From NCBI GenBank assembly GCA_031277255.1, contig JAITMS010000021.1:1-45542 (forward strand): DNA of 45,542 nucleotides. Reading direction: 5' to 3'. The stretch's first letter is position 1. Each line of letters starts with the position of its first letter. The notes under the pieces were generated by a model. The model had not been told where the DNA came from. It made no database searches and saw nothing but the letters and a program-made list of their open reading frames with translations. A program made the position numbers and the translations under genes. The stretch comes from Azonexus sp. (GTDB lineage: Bacteria; Pseudomonadota; Gammaproteobacteria; Burkholderiales; Rhodocyclaceae). Shown here piece by piece: positions 8,930 to 16,382 of this stretch.

Positions 8930-8990
8930 TGTAGCGGCGCGCGATAAATTTCGCGGGTTTGATGCGATAAATTGATGTCGCGCGATTTTC
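8930..8990. repeat. Candidate phage terminus with transposase-binding repeats
   Basis: From a TGTAGCG at 8930 inward, the motif GCGATAAATT occurs at 8941-8950 and 8964-8973, and a variant GCGATTTT at 8982-8989. Mu-type ends start with 5'-TG and carry several transposase-binding sites close to the terminus, so this cluster is the best candidate for the end next to the Dam gene. The 5-bp target duplication cannot be confirmed because the other end is outside the window. Confidence 0.5.
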
Positions 8991-9023
8991 ACACGGTGCA
9001 AAAGAATTGTAAAAACAAGTCCG

Positions 9024-9887
9024 CTATGTGCGTGGCAGCGCCGCTTCGGCGCGGGGTGATAGCCATAGTACTTCGGTACGTTGGCGGGGGCTGCCTGCGG
9101 CGTAGTGGCTGCGCTCGACACGCTGCCAGTCTTTGAGCGTCGTGTCGTAGAGGTCGGACGGGTAGCCTGCCAGCACGACCATGCCCTTGACGGTTTTGAG
9201 TTGCTCCAGCAACGCGACGTGATCGGCCTCGGTCAGTTCGCAGCGGTAGCCGGATTTGGAGCGGGTGCTCGGTATATACGGCGGGTCGACGAAGAACAGG
9301 GTGTCGGGGCAGTCCTGGGCGCGGATGATGTCTGTGGCCTGGCGGCATTCGATGATGACGCCTGCGAGTCGGCGGGAGATCGCCGCCAGGCTGCGCGGGT
9401 AGGACATCCACTCGTGGGCCTTGCTGTGGCCGCCGGTGCGGTGGCGGGCGTCGGCGAAGGTGGTCTTTTTCGGGTTGAACAGGGCCTCGTGGTGGAAGGA
9501 TTGGTAGGCGCGAGTGATGGCGCGCTGGGCGCGGATGATGGGGTCGGCGCTGGCTTTGAACGCCAGCTCGAATTCGCGGCGTGAATACGGCGTGCGGCGT
9601 AGTCGCCGGAACAGTTCGCGGCATAGCGCCGGGTCTTGAACGACACGGAAGATGCCGACGATTTCCTCGTCGAGATCGTTGTAGACCTCAATCTTGCTGC
9701 GCGGCTTCCGTAGCAGGATGCTGGCCGCGCCGCCGAATGGCTCGACGTAGACGCGATGGGGCGGCAGGTGGGAGAGTACCCAGGGGGCGATGGCCCATTT
9801 GCCGCCGAAGTAGCGCAGCAGGGCGCGGGTGGGGCCGGGTAATGCGTCAAAGCGCCGGGCGCGATGGTTGTGTCGAATAGTCTCCAT
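9024..9887 (-). CDS. Dam-type DNA adenine N6-methyltransferase
   Basis: A 288-residue protein of the D12 class (Dam/DpnIIA-like). The SAM-binding motif YFGGKW is at 26-31, followed by VEPFGGAAS at 48-56, and the catalytic DPPY motif is at 201-204. It transfers methyl groups from SAM to adenine in DNA, probably GATC, though the target is not proven by sequence. The start at 9887 (METIRHN) is preferred over an upstream frame extension. It is the last phage gene before host DNA; Mu carries com/mom modification genes at the same end, so a protective role against host restriction is a reasonable inference. Confidence 0.9.
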   Translation of the reverse strand: METIRHNHRARRFDALPGPTRALLRYFGGKWAIAPWVLSHLPPHRVYVEPFGGAASILLRKPRSKIEVYNDLDEEIVGIFRVVQDPALCRELFRRLRRTPYSRREFELAFKASADPIIRAQRAITRAYQSFHHEALFNPKKTTFADARHRTGGHSKAHEWMSYPRSLAAISRRLAGVIIECRQATDIIRAQDCPDTLFFVDPPYIPSTRSKSGYRCELTEADHVALLEQLKTVKGMVVLAGYPSDLYDTTLKDWQRVERSHYAAGSPRQRTEVLWLSPRAEAALPRT

Positions 9888-10022
9888 GATGAGGGTTTCC
9901 GCGTGGTAGCCTAAGCCCGCTGTGTACACAGCACGGTGCCTTGGCTGAACGCAGGATGGTCTGCGGGAGGTGGCTGCTGCGGGTGTTATCGCACCCGTGG
10001 CGGTCGCACCGTCTTTGGGGGT

Positions 10023-10040
10023 GGCGGGTCGAGACCCGCC
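10023..10040. repeat. Short perfect hairpin, GGCGGGTC / GACCCGCC
   Basis: An 8-bp perfect inverted repeat with a 2-bp centre lies just after the stop of the 10,050-10,334 gene and before Dam, followed by CTACAG on the + strand. GTAGGGCGGGTC-type hairpins are another common dispersed repeat type. It may also serve as an RNA 3' structure. The rest of the gap, 9,888-10,049, holds nothing else I can support. Confidence 0.5.
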
Positions 10041-10049
10041 CTACAGTCA

Positions 10050-10334
10050 TCATGCCCGCCGCACCGGCATGATTCCGGCGACGACCCAGCGTTCGCCGTC
10101 GGCGTCGTCGATCTGGCAGGCGAGGCGGTAGCTGTTGCCGGAGATGCCGCCGGCGAGGCGCTGGAGGACGCGGCGACCGATGATTTCCGGGCTGCCGGGG
10201 AGCATGGCGGTGGTGTCGTGGGTCTCGCCGCGCACCACATCGCAGGTGATGACGGGGGCGCTGACGGCGGTAGCGAGATGCGAGAAATCGAAGGTGACGG
10301 TGACGATTTCGGCGGGGTCTTTGGCGGAGATCAT
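10050..10334 (-). CDS. Small phage structural protein, probable fibre/adaptor
   Basis: This 94-residue protein has an all-beta, immunoglobulin-like look (alternating hydrophobic strands, VTVTFDFSHL at about 12-21). Small proteins like this follow fibre genes in B3-like phages and are often annotated as fibre-tail adaptor or head-tail proteins. I could not assign a family. ATG 10334 overlaps the stop of the preceding gene and has GGAG upstream. It is the last structural gene of the minus-strand arm before Dam. Confidence 0.6.
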   Translation of the reverse strand: MISAKDPAEIVTVTFDFSHLATAVSAPVITCDVVRGETHDTTAMLPGSPEIIGRRVLQRLAGGISGNSYRLACQIDDADGERWVVAGIMPVRRA

Positions 10335-11017
10335 AAACACTCCCGGTTGCTGATGAGGTAGTTGCGCCGCAGGGCGACGATCAACAGGCGGCGGCGCGGG
10401 GCGACGATCAGGTAGCGGGGATCGGGCGTCAGCGTCGCCGGGACGCTGCCGCTGGCCGTGGCTTTGCCGCTGGCGCTGGCTTCGCCCGTTGCCGCCAGAT
10501 TGACGGCAACGGAGAGGGCGGCATTGCCGCTGGCTGCCGCGATACCGGCAGCGGTGGCGCTGTCGGCAATGTCGGTGGTGGCTGCTGCCGTGCCAGAGGC
10601 TTCTGCTTCGCCAGCGGCGGCCAGATTGACGGTGACGGCGGCGCTGGCGCTGCCAGAAGCAATGGCCCCGCCGGAAGCCGCCAGATCACCCGCTGCGCCG
10701 CCGGTGAGTTGGGCTGTGCCGCTGGCTTCGGCCAGACCGGCGGCGGTGAGATCGACCGTGGCCGCAGCCGTGGCGCTGCCGCTGGCTTGTGCCTGCCCGT
10801 CAGCGGCAATGGCGAGCGAGGCCGCCGCGTCCGCCGTGCCGAAAGCTGTCGCCGCGCCAGTGGCGGCTGCCGCCACGGTGACGCCGAGGCTGGCTGTGCC
10901 GTCGGCGGCTGCCGCGCCGCTGGCGGCGGCGTCGAGCAGACCGCCCGCGTCCGGCGCGGCCAGTAGCCACGGCAGGGCAACGGGGGCGAGGCCGACCGGG
11001 GCCAGCCCGATGCTCAC
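10331..11017 (-). CDS. Ala/Gly/Ser-rich tandem-repeat protein, probable fibre component
   Basis: About 228 residues. After an N-terminal APVGLAP-like segment it holds seven head-to-tail copies of a 20-22-residue unit (G-[TS]-A-x4-V-x-L-A-A-x-G-x-A-x-A-S), then a basic/hydrophobic tail with two RRRLLIVA-like segments. It reads like a solenoid or fibre stalk with regular small-residue turns. The position between fibre genes supports a tail-fibre or decoration role, but no known family was recognised. GTG at 11017 overlaps the previous stop (GTGA); a GTG at 11026 is also possible. Codon composition is extremely Ala-biased. Confidence 0.6.
   Translation of the reverse strand: MSIGLAPVGLAPVALPWLLAAPDAGGLLDAAASGAAAADGTASLGVTVAAAATGAATAFGTADAAASLAIAADGQAQASGSATAAATVDLTAAGLAEASGTAQLTGGAAGDLAASGGAIASGSASAAVTVNLAAAGEAEASGTAAATTDIADSATAAGIAAASGNAALSVAVNLAATGEASASGKATASGSVPATLTPDPRYLIVAPRRRLLIVALRRNYLISNRECL
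10427..10900 (-). repeat. Tandem repeat, seven units of 60-66 bp
   Basis: The conserved Gly of the coded unit recurs at residues 43, 63, 83, 103, 125, 145, 167 and 187 counted from the GTG at 11026, giving steps of 20, 20, 20, 22, 20, 22 and 20. All steps keep the frame, so unit gain or loss would change fibre length without breaking the gene. Confidence 0.75.
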
Positions 11018-11514
11018 ACCGGCCACCCCGCGTGGTAGTCGTAGGCGTAGAGTGCTGCCCAGTCGGTGAGCGCCATCACGGCGTCGCGGTGCTTGCCGTC
11101 AGTGCCGGAGATGGCGGCCTCCAGATCGGAGAGTTGCTCGGCGTTGCCGTCAACCTTGACGATCAGGGCGTCGAGGCTGATGCCCCGTGCCTTGGCTTCT
11201 TTTTCCAGCAACTTGGCCTCGGTTTTGTCCTTGTTCTTCTTGTAGGCCGCGGCTTCGGCCAGTTTTATCGCCCAACTGGCCATTTCAGCAGGCGCGATGT
11301 CCGCCGTCGCCGCGTCGCGCTTCTGCTTGGCCAGTTTGAGGATGTCGATGCAGACCGCCGCCTTCGCTTCGTCGAGCGTGTAGGCGTCGATGATGGCCTG
11401 TACCGTGGCGTCGTCACTTGAGTAGATCACGCCGTCGGTGATCCAGACCAAGCAGCCAGCGGCTTCGATCTTTTTGAGCAGGGCGTCATCAATGCGTTTA
11501 TCAGTCTGAATCAT
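11014..11514 (-). CDS. Phage tail-fibre-associated protein with coiled coil
   Basis: 166 residues, mostly helical, Lys/Glu/Ala-rich in the middle (KKNKDKTEAKLLEKEAKA) and ending in a hydrophobic, Trp/Tyr-containing tail (YAYDYHAGWPV). It resembles DUF4376-like fibre-associated proteins in length and position, but this is a weak assignment. Start ATG 11514 overlaps the stop of the upstream fibre gene, and GGAG lies eight bases before it. Likely co-translated with its neighbours in the fibre cassette. Confidence 0.6.
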   Translation of the reverse strand: MIQTDKRIDDALLKKIEAAGCLVWITDGVIYSSDDATVQAIIDAYTLDEAKAAVCIDILKLAKQKRDAATADIAPAEMASWAIKLAEAAAYKKNKDKTEAKLLEKEAKARGISLDALIVKVDGNAEQLSDLEAAISGTDGKHRDAVMALTDWAALYAYDYHAGWPV

Positions 11515-12413
11515 GGAGCGACTCCCAAGCCGATACAGGGGTGGTTCTGAAAGCCGCTGTTATAGGCGCCGGGCATGATGGCCGCGCCCGCCGTTACAGG
11601 TGCGTCCAGCCAACCGGCGGCGATGTTCTCGGTAAAACCCTGGTAGGGTTGAGCGCCAGAGCGTGTTGAGCCGAGCAGGAAGGGGCGGTTACGTTCAAGA
11701 TCGAAAGTGACGGTATTGACGCTGACCATCGCGCCGATGAAGTAGACGCCCGGCATGACGGCCAGTTGGCCGCCGGTGAAAGAAAACGCCTGTGAGGTCG
11801 CGGCGGCAACCGGCGTCACCCGCCCGGATGTCGCCAGCGCCCGGCCCGGACGGCCATCGGCGCGAACGCTGTAGAGGCCGCAGGCGAATGCTTCATTGGC
11901 CGCATTGCCGACGCCGCTGACAATAAAACTGCCGCAGACCGCACCCTCGTCAAACAACACCGGCCAGTAGTGCATCCGATTAGGCGCCGTCCAGCCGTTT
12001 GCGCCCTGAGCGAAAGTGGTCGACAAGGCGTTGAAGATGGCCCGCTCGGCAGGCGTGGCGTGGGGGAACTGGCGATTGAACAGAGGCGATGAACGCAAGG
12101 TCTGCCACGGCGCGGCGAGGTGAACGAACTTGTCCCCGGCGGGCAGGTCGAGCGGCGCGGGGGCGGCGTCAGCGTAACCGCTACCATCAAACGTCCACAG
12201 CGGCATCAGCCTGACCAGGGTATCGGCGTCGGCGAGGTAGCCGAGGCCGCCTTCCAGCGGCGCGCCGGCGTCGTCGACGATGCTGTAAGGAAAGAGGTGA
12301 TCTGCCCCTGCTGGATTGACGGCAGAGAAGCGCGGGAAGCCCGTGACGGCGGCCAGCGTCAGGTTGCCCGTGCCAGTAGTGGCGGTGGTTTCGCGGATGC
12401 CGTTGGCAAGCAT
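11511..12413 (-). CDS. Tail fibre protein
   Basis: A 300-residue beta-rich protein. The N-terminal part (about 40-110: LFPYSIVDDAGAPLEGGLGYL and following strands) is the sort of beta domain seen at the start of short tail fibres of transposable phages. The C-terminal half contains jelly-roll-like strands and ends in PCIGLGVAP. It should help recognise the host surface. It sits in the fibre cassette downstream of the tip protein and overlaps the next gene by four bases. Confidence 0.65.
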   Translation of the reverse strand: MLANGIRETTATTGTGNLTLAAVTGFPRFSAVNPAGADHLFPYSIVDDAGAPLEGGLGYLADADTLVRLMPLWTFDGSGYADAAPAPLDLPAGDKFVHLAAPWQTLRSSPLFNRQFPHATPAERAIFNALSTTFAQGANGWTAPNRMHYWPVLFDEGAVCGSFIVSGVGNAANEAFACGLYSVRADGRPGRALATSGRVTPVAAATSQAFSFTGGQLAVMPGVYFIGAMVSVNTVTFDLERNRPFLLGSTRSGAQPYQGFTENIAAGWLDAPVTAGAAIMPGAYNSGFQNHPCIGLGVAP

Positions 12414-12423
12414 GGCGCGGCCC

Positions 12424-12858
12424 TCAGTTGTCGATCTGGAAGGTCAAAGCTCCCGGCGCGAAATGCAGCGTGAAACCGGTGGTGGCGACGTTGATCGGCG
12501 TCGTCAGGTCGATGCTGATCCAGGCGTTGCCGCCGGTCGCGGCGTCCATGAACCAGACTGATTTGATTTCACCCCAGGCGGCGGTTGAGGTCGGCCAGGC
12601 GATGTCGGTGAGGTTCTCGACCGTGCCGTCGGTGCCGGAGGAGACGGTGGTGTCGCCCTGGGTGCTGCTGAAACTGGTGACGGCGGGGGTGACGGCGGCG
12701 CGGGCGTAGGCGGGGTCGGTGGGTTCGGTCGGGCCGCCAGCGTCGCTGCGGGTAGCGGTGGACAGCGCCATGTAATAGGTCGCCGGGGCGTTGATGGTCT
12801 GGCCGCGGAGCAGCGCGTCGACCAGTTTGTTTTCGGCAAAATCGTTGATGACAGCCAT
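12424..12858 (-). CDS. Phage fibre/head-associated beta protein
   Basis: 144 residues. The opening AVINDFAENKLVDALLRGQT, followed by a YYMALSTA strand, is a recurrent pattern in phage proteins encoded next to fibre genes and annotated as tail fibre-like. The rest is beta-rich with Thr/Ser-rich turns, ending in FTLHFAPGALTFQIDN. AAGGA lies about nine bases before ATG 12858. The exact structural role is unknown; position suggests a fibre base or tip partner. Confidence 0.6.
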   Translation of the reverse strand: MAVINDFAENKLVDALLRGQTINAPATYYMALSTATRSDAGGPTEPTDPAYARAAVTPAVTSFSSTQGDTTVSSGTDGTVENLTDIAWPTSTAAWGEIKSVWFMDAATGGNAWISIDLTTPINVATTGFTLHFAPGALTFQIDN

Positions 12859-12878
12859 GTCATTTTCCTTTCAGGTGG

Positions 12879-15068
12879 TCAAGTCCGGGAAACGGTGATG
12901 TCCACGGCCTGCCCGGAGAACAGGCCGCTGCGCTCGGCATCGAGGACGAGGCGAATGGGGTTGAAGGGGCCGCCGTCGGCGGTTTCGTCGGCGGTGAGGT
13001 AGGTCTGGCTGGCGCCGGTGAGGCCGCTGTAGGTGCGGACGAGCGTGCTGCCGTTGTAGATGCGCAGGCGATAGGTGACGCCGGGTTCGGGGCCGATGTT
13101 GCCTTGATCGCTGTCGATCAGTTGATCGGCTTGCAGCAGGCGGTCGCGGTGCGCCCAGGTGACGGTGATCTCGCCGGTGACACTGGCTGGGTAGGCTTGG
13201 CCGTTGATACGCACGCGCCCCGGCGGGTAGGGGCGGGCCTGACGGGCGGCGACGGCGAGGCTGTCGATAGCGGCCAGCGCCGGGTCGAGGCGGGCCTGAC
13301 TGGTGCTGGGGATGAGGCGGGTCTGTACCGTTGTGCCTGCGGTGTAGGCGGTAGTGATTTCCGGCGACGCGTCGAGGAACCAGACGCGCGTGGCGGCGGC
13401 GTGAGCGGCGGGAACGGTGTCGACGCAGCCGCGGGCGACTGTGCCGGTACGGGTGGCGGCGTTCCAGGCGACCAGGCGCATGATTTCGTTGTCAATCAGC
13501 ACCGCCTGTCCTGAGCCTGTCGAAGGGCCGGGTTCGGCAAAGTCAAGGTCGCTGCCGGGGTCGACGATAAAACTCGTCGCCGTCGGCGTCAGGGCCGCTG
13601 ACAAGAGGCCGGTCGGGATGAAGTCGGCGGTAAATTCAGCGGCGAAGGCGGCGCTGCCGACGCGCGTTTCGGCTTCAAAATTAAAGCTGGCTGGCGTTGG
13701 CCGGGCGGCCAGCGCCGTCAGGTAGCCAGCGGTGGGGTCGATCAAGGCCAGATTCGCCGCGTCCATCACAGTGGCCAGATCGCGCCAGGTCGCCTCAAGC
13801 ACGCGACGCTGGCTGATCGCAACCGGCGTTCTGTCCGGCGGCTGCCAGCCCGGCGGCTGCGGGGCGGACATGGCGGCGGCGGGCAGGCCGAAGATGTCCT
13901 GGACAGCGGTGATGGTGATCGCGCCGTCAGTCAGCGTGCCGTCCTCGACTCGGCCAGCGCGCAGCACGAGGTTGTCGATACCGCGCCGGGTTGAACGGAT
14001 GCGGAACACGTCGCCCGGCTGGATTTTGTAAGCGCGGCGGTCGAGCCGCAGCTTGAAGCGTTTGATGGTCGAAGCCCGCACCGCCAGATCGCGGGCGGCG
14101 ACGCGGCCCGCCAGTTCGGCAGTCGGCAGGCCGGGGTAGTCGACGGTCTGGGAAATGAGCCGCCCGGCACTGGCCACCCCGGCGAGATTCCGCTCGCGCC
14201 AGTTCCTGTCCTCGTTTTTTACGGGATCGCGCCACTTGACGATGATTTCGTTGACCGCGCCGTCGGATGCGCCGTTGTCGTCGTCGTCAATGGCGATCAG
14301 GCCGGAGTCTTCGTCAAACAGCGGCAGGGTAGCCGGGTCGTAGTCGTCGCGGATCAGCTTGAGGTGGAGCAGGCCGTCGAAGCGGCTCTGGACGAGATTG
14401 GCGCCGATGTGGTCGAGGATGATCTGAATAAAACCGTTGATCGAATCCTGCCGCGTCCAGCGCAGACAGAGGCCGAAGCCTTCGGCGTAGAGCGTATTGG
14501 CCGCCGCCGTGAAGCTGGCGTCCGAGAGCCGGGCGCGGTCGTTGCCGCCGCCCCAGGCGCGGTTGGTCAAACACTCGTAGATGATGTGGGCCGGGTTCAT
14601 GGCGTGGATTGACTGCGGGCCGGTCGTGGCGCTGCCGAGCACGATCTTGGCGCGAGCGGGGAGCCAGGCCGGGCCGTCCCAGCCAGCCTGACTACGCCGG
14701 AGGCGTTGTCGCCACGGCTTGAGGTATGGCGTCATGGCTGAGACGAGGCCGTTGAAAAACAAGGTGACGACACCGCGAAAGCCGGGGACATCGCCGCCGA
14801 GCATGGCGGCAAGGGCGGCGGGGGCGGTCTGGCTTGGGCCGCCCATCATCACGTCGAGCGGGCCTTGGATGCCGCCTTCTTTTTTCTTGCCGCCGAAGAG
14901 GTTGGGCTGATTGATGTTGATGACGCTGTTGCCGGTGGCGCTGCCGCTCCACACCGTCTTGCCGCCCGCTTCGATAGCGACGATTTCATCGACCGGGCCA
15001 CGGCACAGGCCCATGTGGATGCCCATGAAGTATTCGTAGCCGATGGTGACTTTTTTGCCGGAACCCAT
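12879..15068 (-). CDS. TipJ-like tail tip/host-specificity protein
   Basis: 729 residues. The N-terminus (KKVTIGYEYFMGIHMGLCRGPVD) is typical of the tail tip proteins of B3/D3112-like phages and GTA-type tails, which play the part of lambda J. A baseplate-hub-like central region is followed by fibronectin-like modules near the C-terminus (about 560-720). It forms the tip of the tail and helps select the host. A dispersed repeat (13,505-13,527) is inserted in frame and adds a GPSTGSGQA segment without breaking the gene. It is the last gene of the tip module before the fibre cassette. Confidence 0.8.
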   Translation of the reverse strand: MGSGKKVTIGYEYFMGIHMGLCRGPVDEIVAIEAGGKTVWSGSATGNSVININQPNLFGGKKKEGGIQGPLDVMMGGPSQTAPAALAAMLGGDVPGFRGVVTLFFNGLVSAMTPYLKPWRQRLRRSQAGWDGPAWLPARAKIVLGSATTGPQSIHAMNPAHIIYECLTNRAWGGGNDRARLSDASFTAAANTLYAEGFGLCLRWTRQDSINGFIQIILDHIGANLVQSRFDGLLHLKLIRDDYDPATLPLFDEDSGLIAIDDDDNGASDGAVNEIIVKWRDPVKNEDRNWRERNLAGVASAGRLISQTVDYPGLPTAELAGRVAARDLAVRASTIKRFKLRLDRRAYKIQPGDVFRIRSTRRGIDNLVLRAGRVEDGTLTDGAITITAVQDIFGLPAAAMSAPQPPGWQPPDRTPVAISQRRVLEATWRDLATVMDAANLALIDPTAGYLTALAARPTPASFNFEAETRVGSAAFAAEFTADFIPTGLLSAALTPTATSFIVDPGSDLDFAEPGPSTGSGQAVLIDNEIMRLVAWNAATRTGTVARGCVDTVPAAHAAATRVWFLDASPEITTAYTAGTTVQTRLIPSTSQARLDPALAAIDSLAVAARQARPYPPGRVRINGQAYPASVTGEITVTWAHRDRLLQADQLIDSDQGNIGPEPGVTYRLRIYNGSTLVRTYSGLTGASQTYLTADETADGGPFNPIRLVLDAERSGLFSGQAVDITVSRT
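13505..13527. repeat. TTCGACAGGCTCAGGACAGG-type element inside the tip gene
   Basis: A 23-bp copy of the dispersed element (core GAGCCTGTCGAAGG) lies in frame inside the tip gene and is translated as STGSGQA. The same core occurs in the host region at 6,038-6,147 and inside larger elements at 29,770 and 42,260. Confidence 0.8.
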
Positions 15069-15070
15069 TT

Positions 15071-15328
15071 TTAATGTCCTTCCCGATGGGTTTCGCCTGC
15101 GGCTCTACCCATCCTACGGCTGTCCTCTGATCTGGCGTGTTCGATCAAGGCCAGCGCCAGGGCGTCGCCGGTGACGGCGAGCACCGCCTCGTCGATGCCG
15201 CCCGCCTTGACGATGGCGGGCCAGTCGAGGCCGTGGCGCTGGCAGAGCGCCCGCGCGCCGCGATGACAGAAACCGGGGCGGACGCCGAAGCCGGGGACGC
15301 TGTGGAGATGATCGAAGGTGATGAACAC
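15071..15328 (-). CDS. Small tail-tip-module protein
   Basis: 85 residues from a GTG that follows directly after the stop of the upstream gene. A longer frame upstream exists but overlaps that gene. The sequence has a CHRGARALCQRHGLDW segment followed by an Ala/Leu-rich helix. Its place, between the DUF2163 region and the tip protein, is where GTA and lambda-like tails carry the NlpC/P60-type peptidase, but no Cys-His catalytic arrangement of that family is clear. The last 12 or so residues are encoded by a dispersed GGATGGGTA-type repeat. Confidence 0.55.
   Translation of the reverse strand: MFITFDHLHSVPGFGVRPGFCHRGARALCQRHGLDWPAIVKAGGIDEAVLAVTGDALALALIEHARSEDSRRMGRAAGETHREGH
15084..15119. 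repeat. GTAGGATGGGTA...AAACCCATC palindromic element
   Basis: A palindromic element with outer arms GATGGGT and ACCCATC around a GC-rich centre. This type (GTAGGATGGGT with a matching arm ending in ACCCATC) is widespread between genes of many proteobacteria. Here it forms the 3' end of a phage coding sequence and supplies its stop region. Confidence 0.65.
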
Positions 15329-15330
15329 GG

Positions 15331-15558
15331 CTATTTCCCGGAACTCGTTTTGATCGCCCGCATCCGCAGGTTGCCGTAGCTCAAGACACACCAGTCGGGA
15401 ATCCAGACATCGCCGAAGACGACGCACTGGGGCGTTCCCTCGTCGGGCGTCGGCAGTTCAAAATCCTCCAGCGCCGCCGCTTTCGGCTTGGCCGGTTTCG
15501 GGGCCAGCGCGTAGCTGATGAGGGCGGCGACCAGCATGATGACGAGATTGACCCACAT
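15331..15558 (-). CDS. Small membrane-anchored tail-assembly protein
   Basis: 75 residues: an N-terminal hydrophobic helix (about 3-18) followed by a Lys/Pro-rich PKPAKPKA linker and a compact C-terminal part with PQCVVFGDVW and PDWCV. This mirrors small proteins encoded just before tip proteins in B3-like phages, including the alternation of one hydrophobic helix with a short beta domain. Function is not known. It is 8 bp downstream of the DUF2163 gene and 2 bp upstream of the next start, so it is co-translated. Confidence 0.65.
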   Translation of the reverse strand: MWVNLVIMLVAALISYALAPKPAKPKAAALEDFELPTPDEGTPQCVVFGDVWIPDWCVLSYGNLRMRAIKTSSGK

Positions 15559-15566
15559 GGTTTACC

Positions 15567-16382
15567 TCAGTAGGGGTTGCGCCCGTCGAACGGCGAGACG
15601 CCAGCCAGATGCGGGATGCCGCCGTAGTTGGGCAGGTTGTCAAACGAAATACAGGCCGCCGTCGTCTGCGGGCAGCCGCGATAGGCGCGGGCAGTAGCCC
15701 CGACCGGGATGCCGGACGCCCCGCCGAGCAGCCACAGGGTCGAGCCGACATGGCGCTCAATGCCGCGCCGTTCGGTTACGCTGCCGACGAACCATTCGAG
15801 GTAGCCCGCCGTAAACCAGCCATCCGGGTAACCGGCAAACGCGCCGCTCTCGACGCTGGCCCCGTCCACGCTCTGCACCGTCGCCTCGACCCGCCACAGG
15901 GCGGCGCTGACGCCGCAGGCCGCCGAGTAGAGGGCGTGCGGGCAAGAGCGATCCCAGGTGAGTCTGAGGCCGGTGGCGTCCATCGCTTCCGAGAGCGGGG
16001 CGCAGACGATGCTGGCGCGGTCGGGCTGCGGCCATCTGACGGAGCGGACATTGCCCGACCAGATGACGATGTAGTCGGCTTCCGTCCAGTGCAGGGCGAA
16101 GACAGTCAGCGTAACCGCCGTGCTGGGCGGCGCGGCGCGGTAAAGCTGCGCGACCTCAAGATCGGCGGGGACGGTGAGAGTCAGCTTGTCGGGCGAAGTC
16201 TGCCCGGTCTGACGGATGCCGTCGTCGGCAATGCCGCCGGGGACGGACTCGTACACCAGCGTGTTGTGCGTGATGTCGCGGTCGCCGCTGCTGTAGCGCC
16301 AGGAGTCGACGCCTCTGGCGAAGTGGTAGAGGCGGAGCGGTTGGCCGGAGGCGAGGGAGGTCTCAAGGGCGTCAAAACTCAT
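15567..16382 (-). CDS. DUF2163/phage BR0599-family tail protein
   Basis: A 271-residue protein with the family's two parts: an N-terminal beta domain (SFDALETSLASGQPLRLYHF...) and the C-terminal BR0599 domain, which ends in a conserved Cys/Asn/Gly pattern (GCPQTTAACISFDNLPNYGG and a PHLAGVSPFDGRNPY-type tail). In the gene transfer agent RcGTA the related protein is a baseplate hub component. This points to a lambda/GTA-like tail tip and not a Mu baseplate. It overlaps the upstream hub-like gene by 11 bp. Confidence 0.85.
   Translation of the reverse strand: MSFDALETSLASGQPLRLYHFARGVDSWRYSSGDRDITHNTLVYESVPGGIADDGIRQTGQTSPDKLTLTVPADLEVAQLYRAAPPSTAVTLTVFALHWTEADYIVIWSGNVRSVRWPQPDRASIVCAPLSEAMDATGLRLTWDRSCPHALYSAACGVSAALWRVEATVQSVDGASVESGAFAGYPDGWFTAGYLEWFVGSVTERRGIERHVGSTLWLLGGASGIPVGATARAYRGCPQTTAACISFDNLPNYGGIPHLAGVSPFDGRNPY

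Noticed and set aside
7441-8934. Long plus-strand frame opposite the GGDEF/EAL gene
   Set aside because: Lacks any domain pattern; the minus-strand frame has clear HAMP, GGDEF and EAL features.
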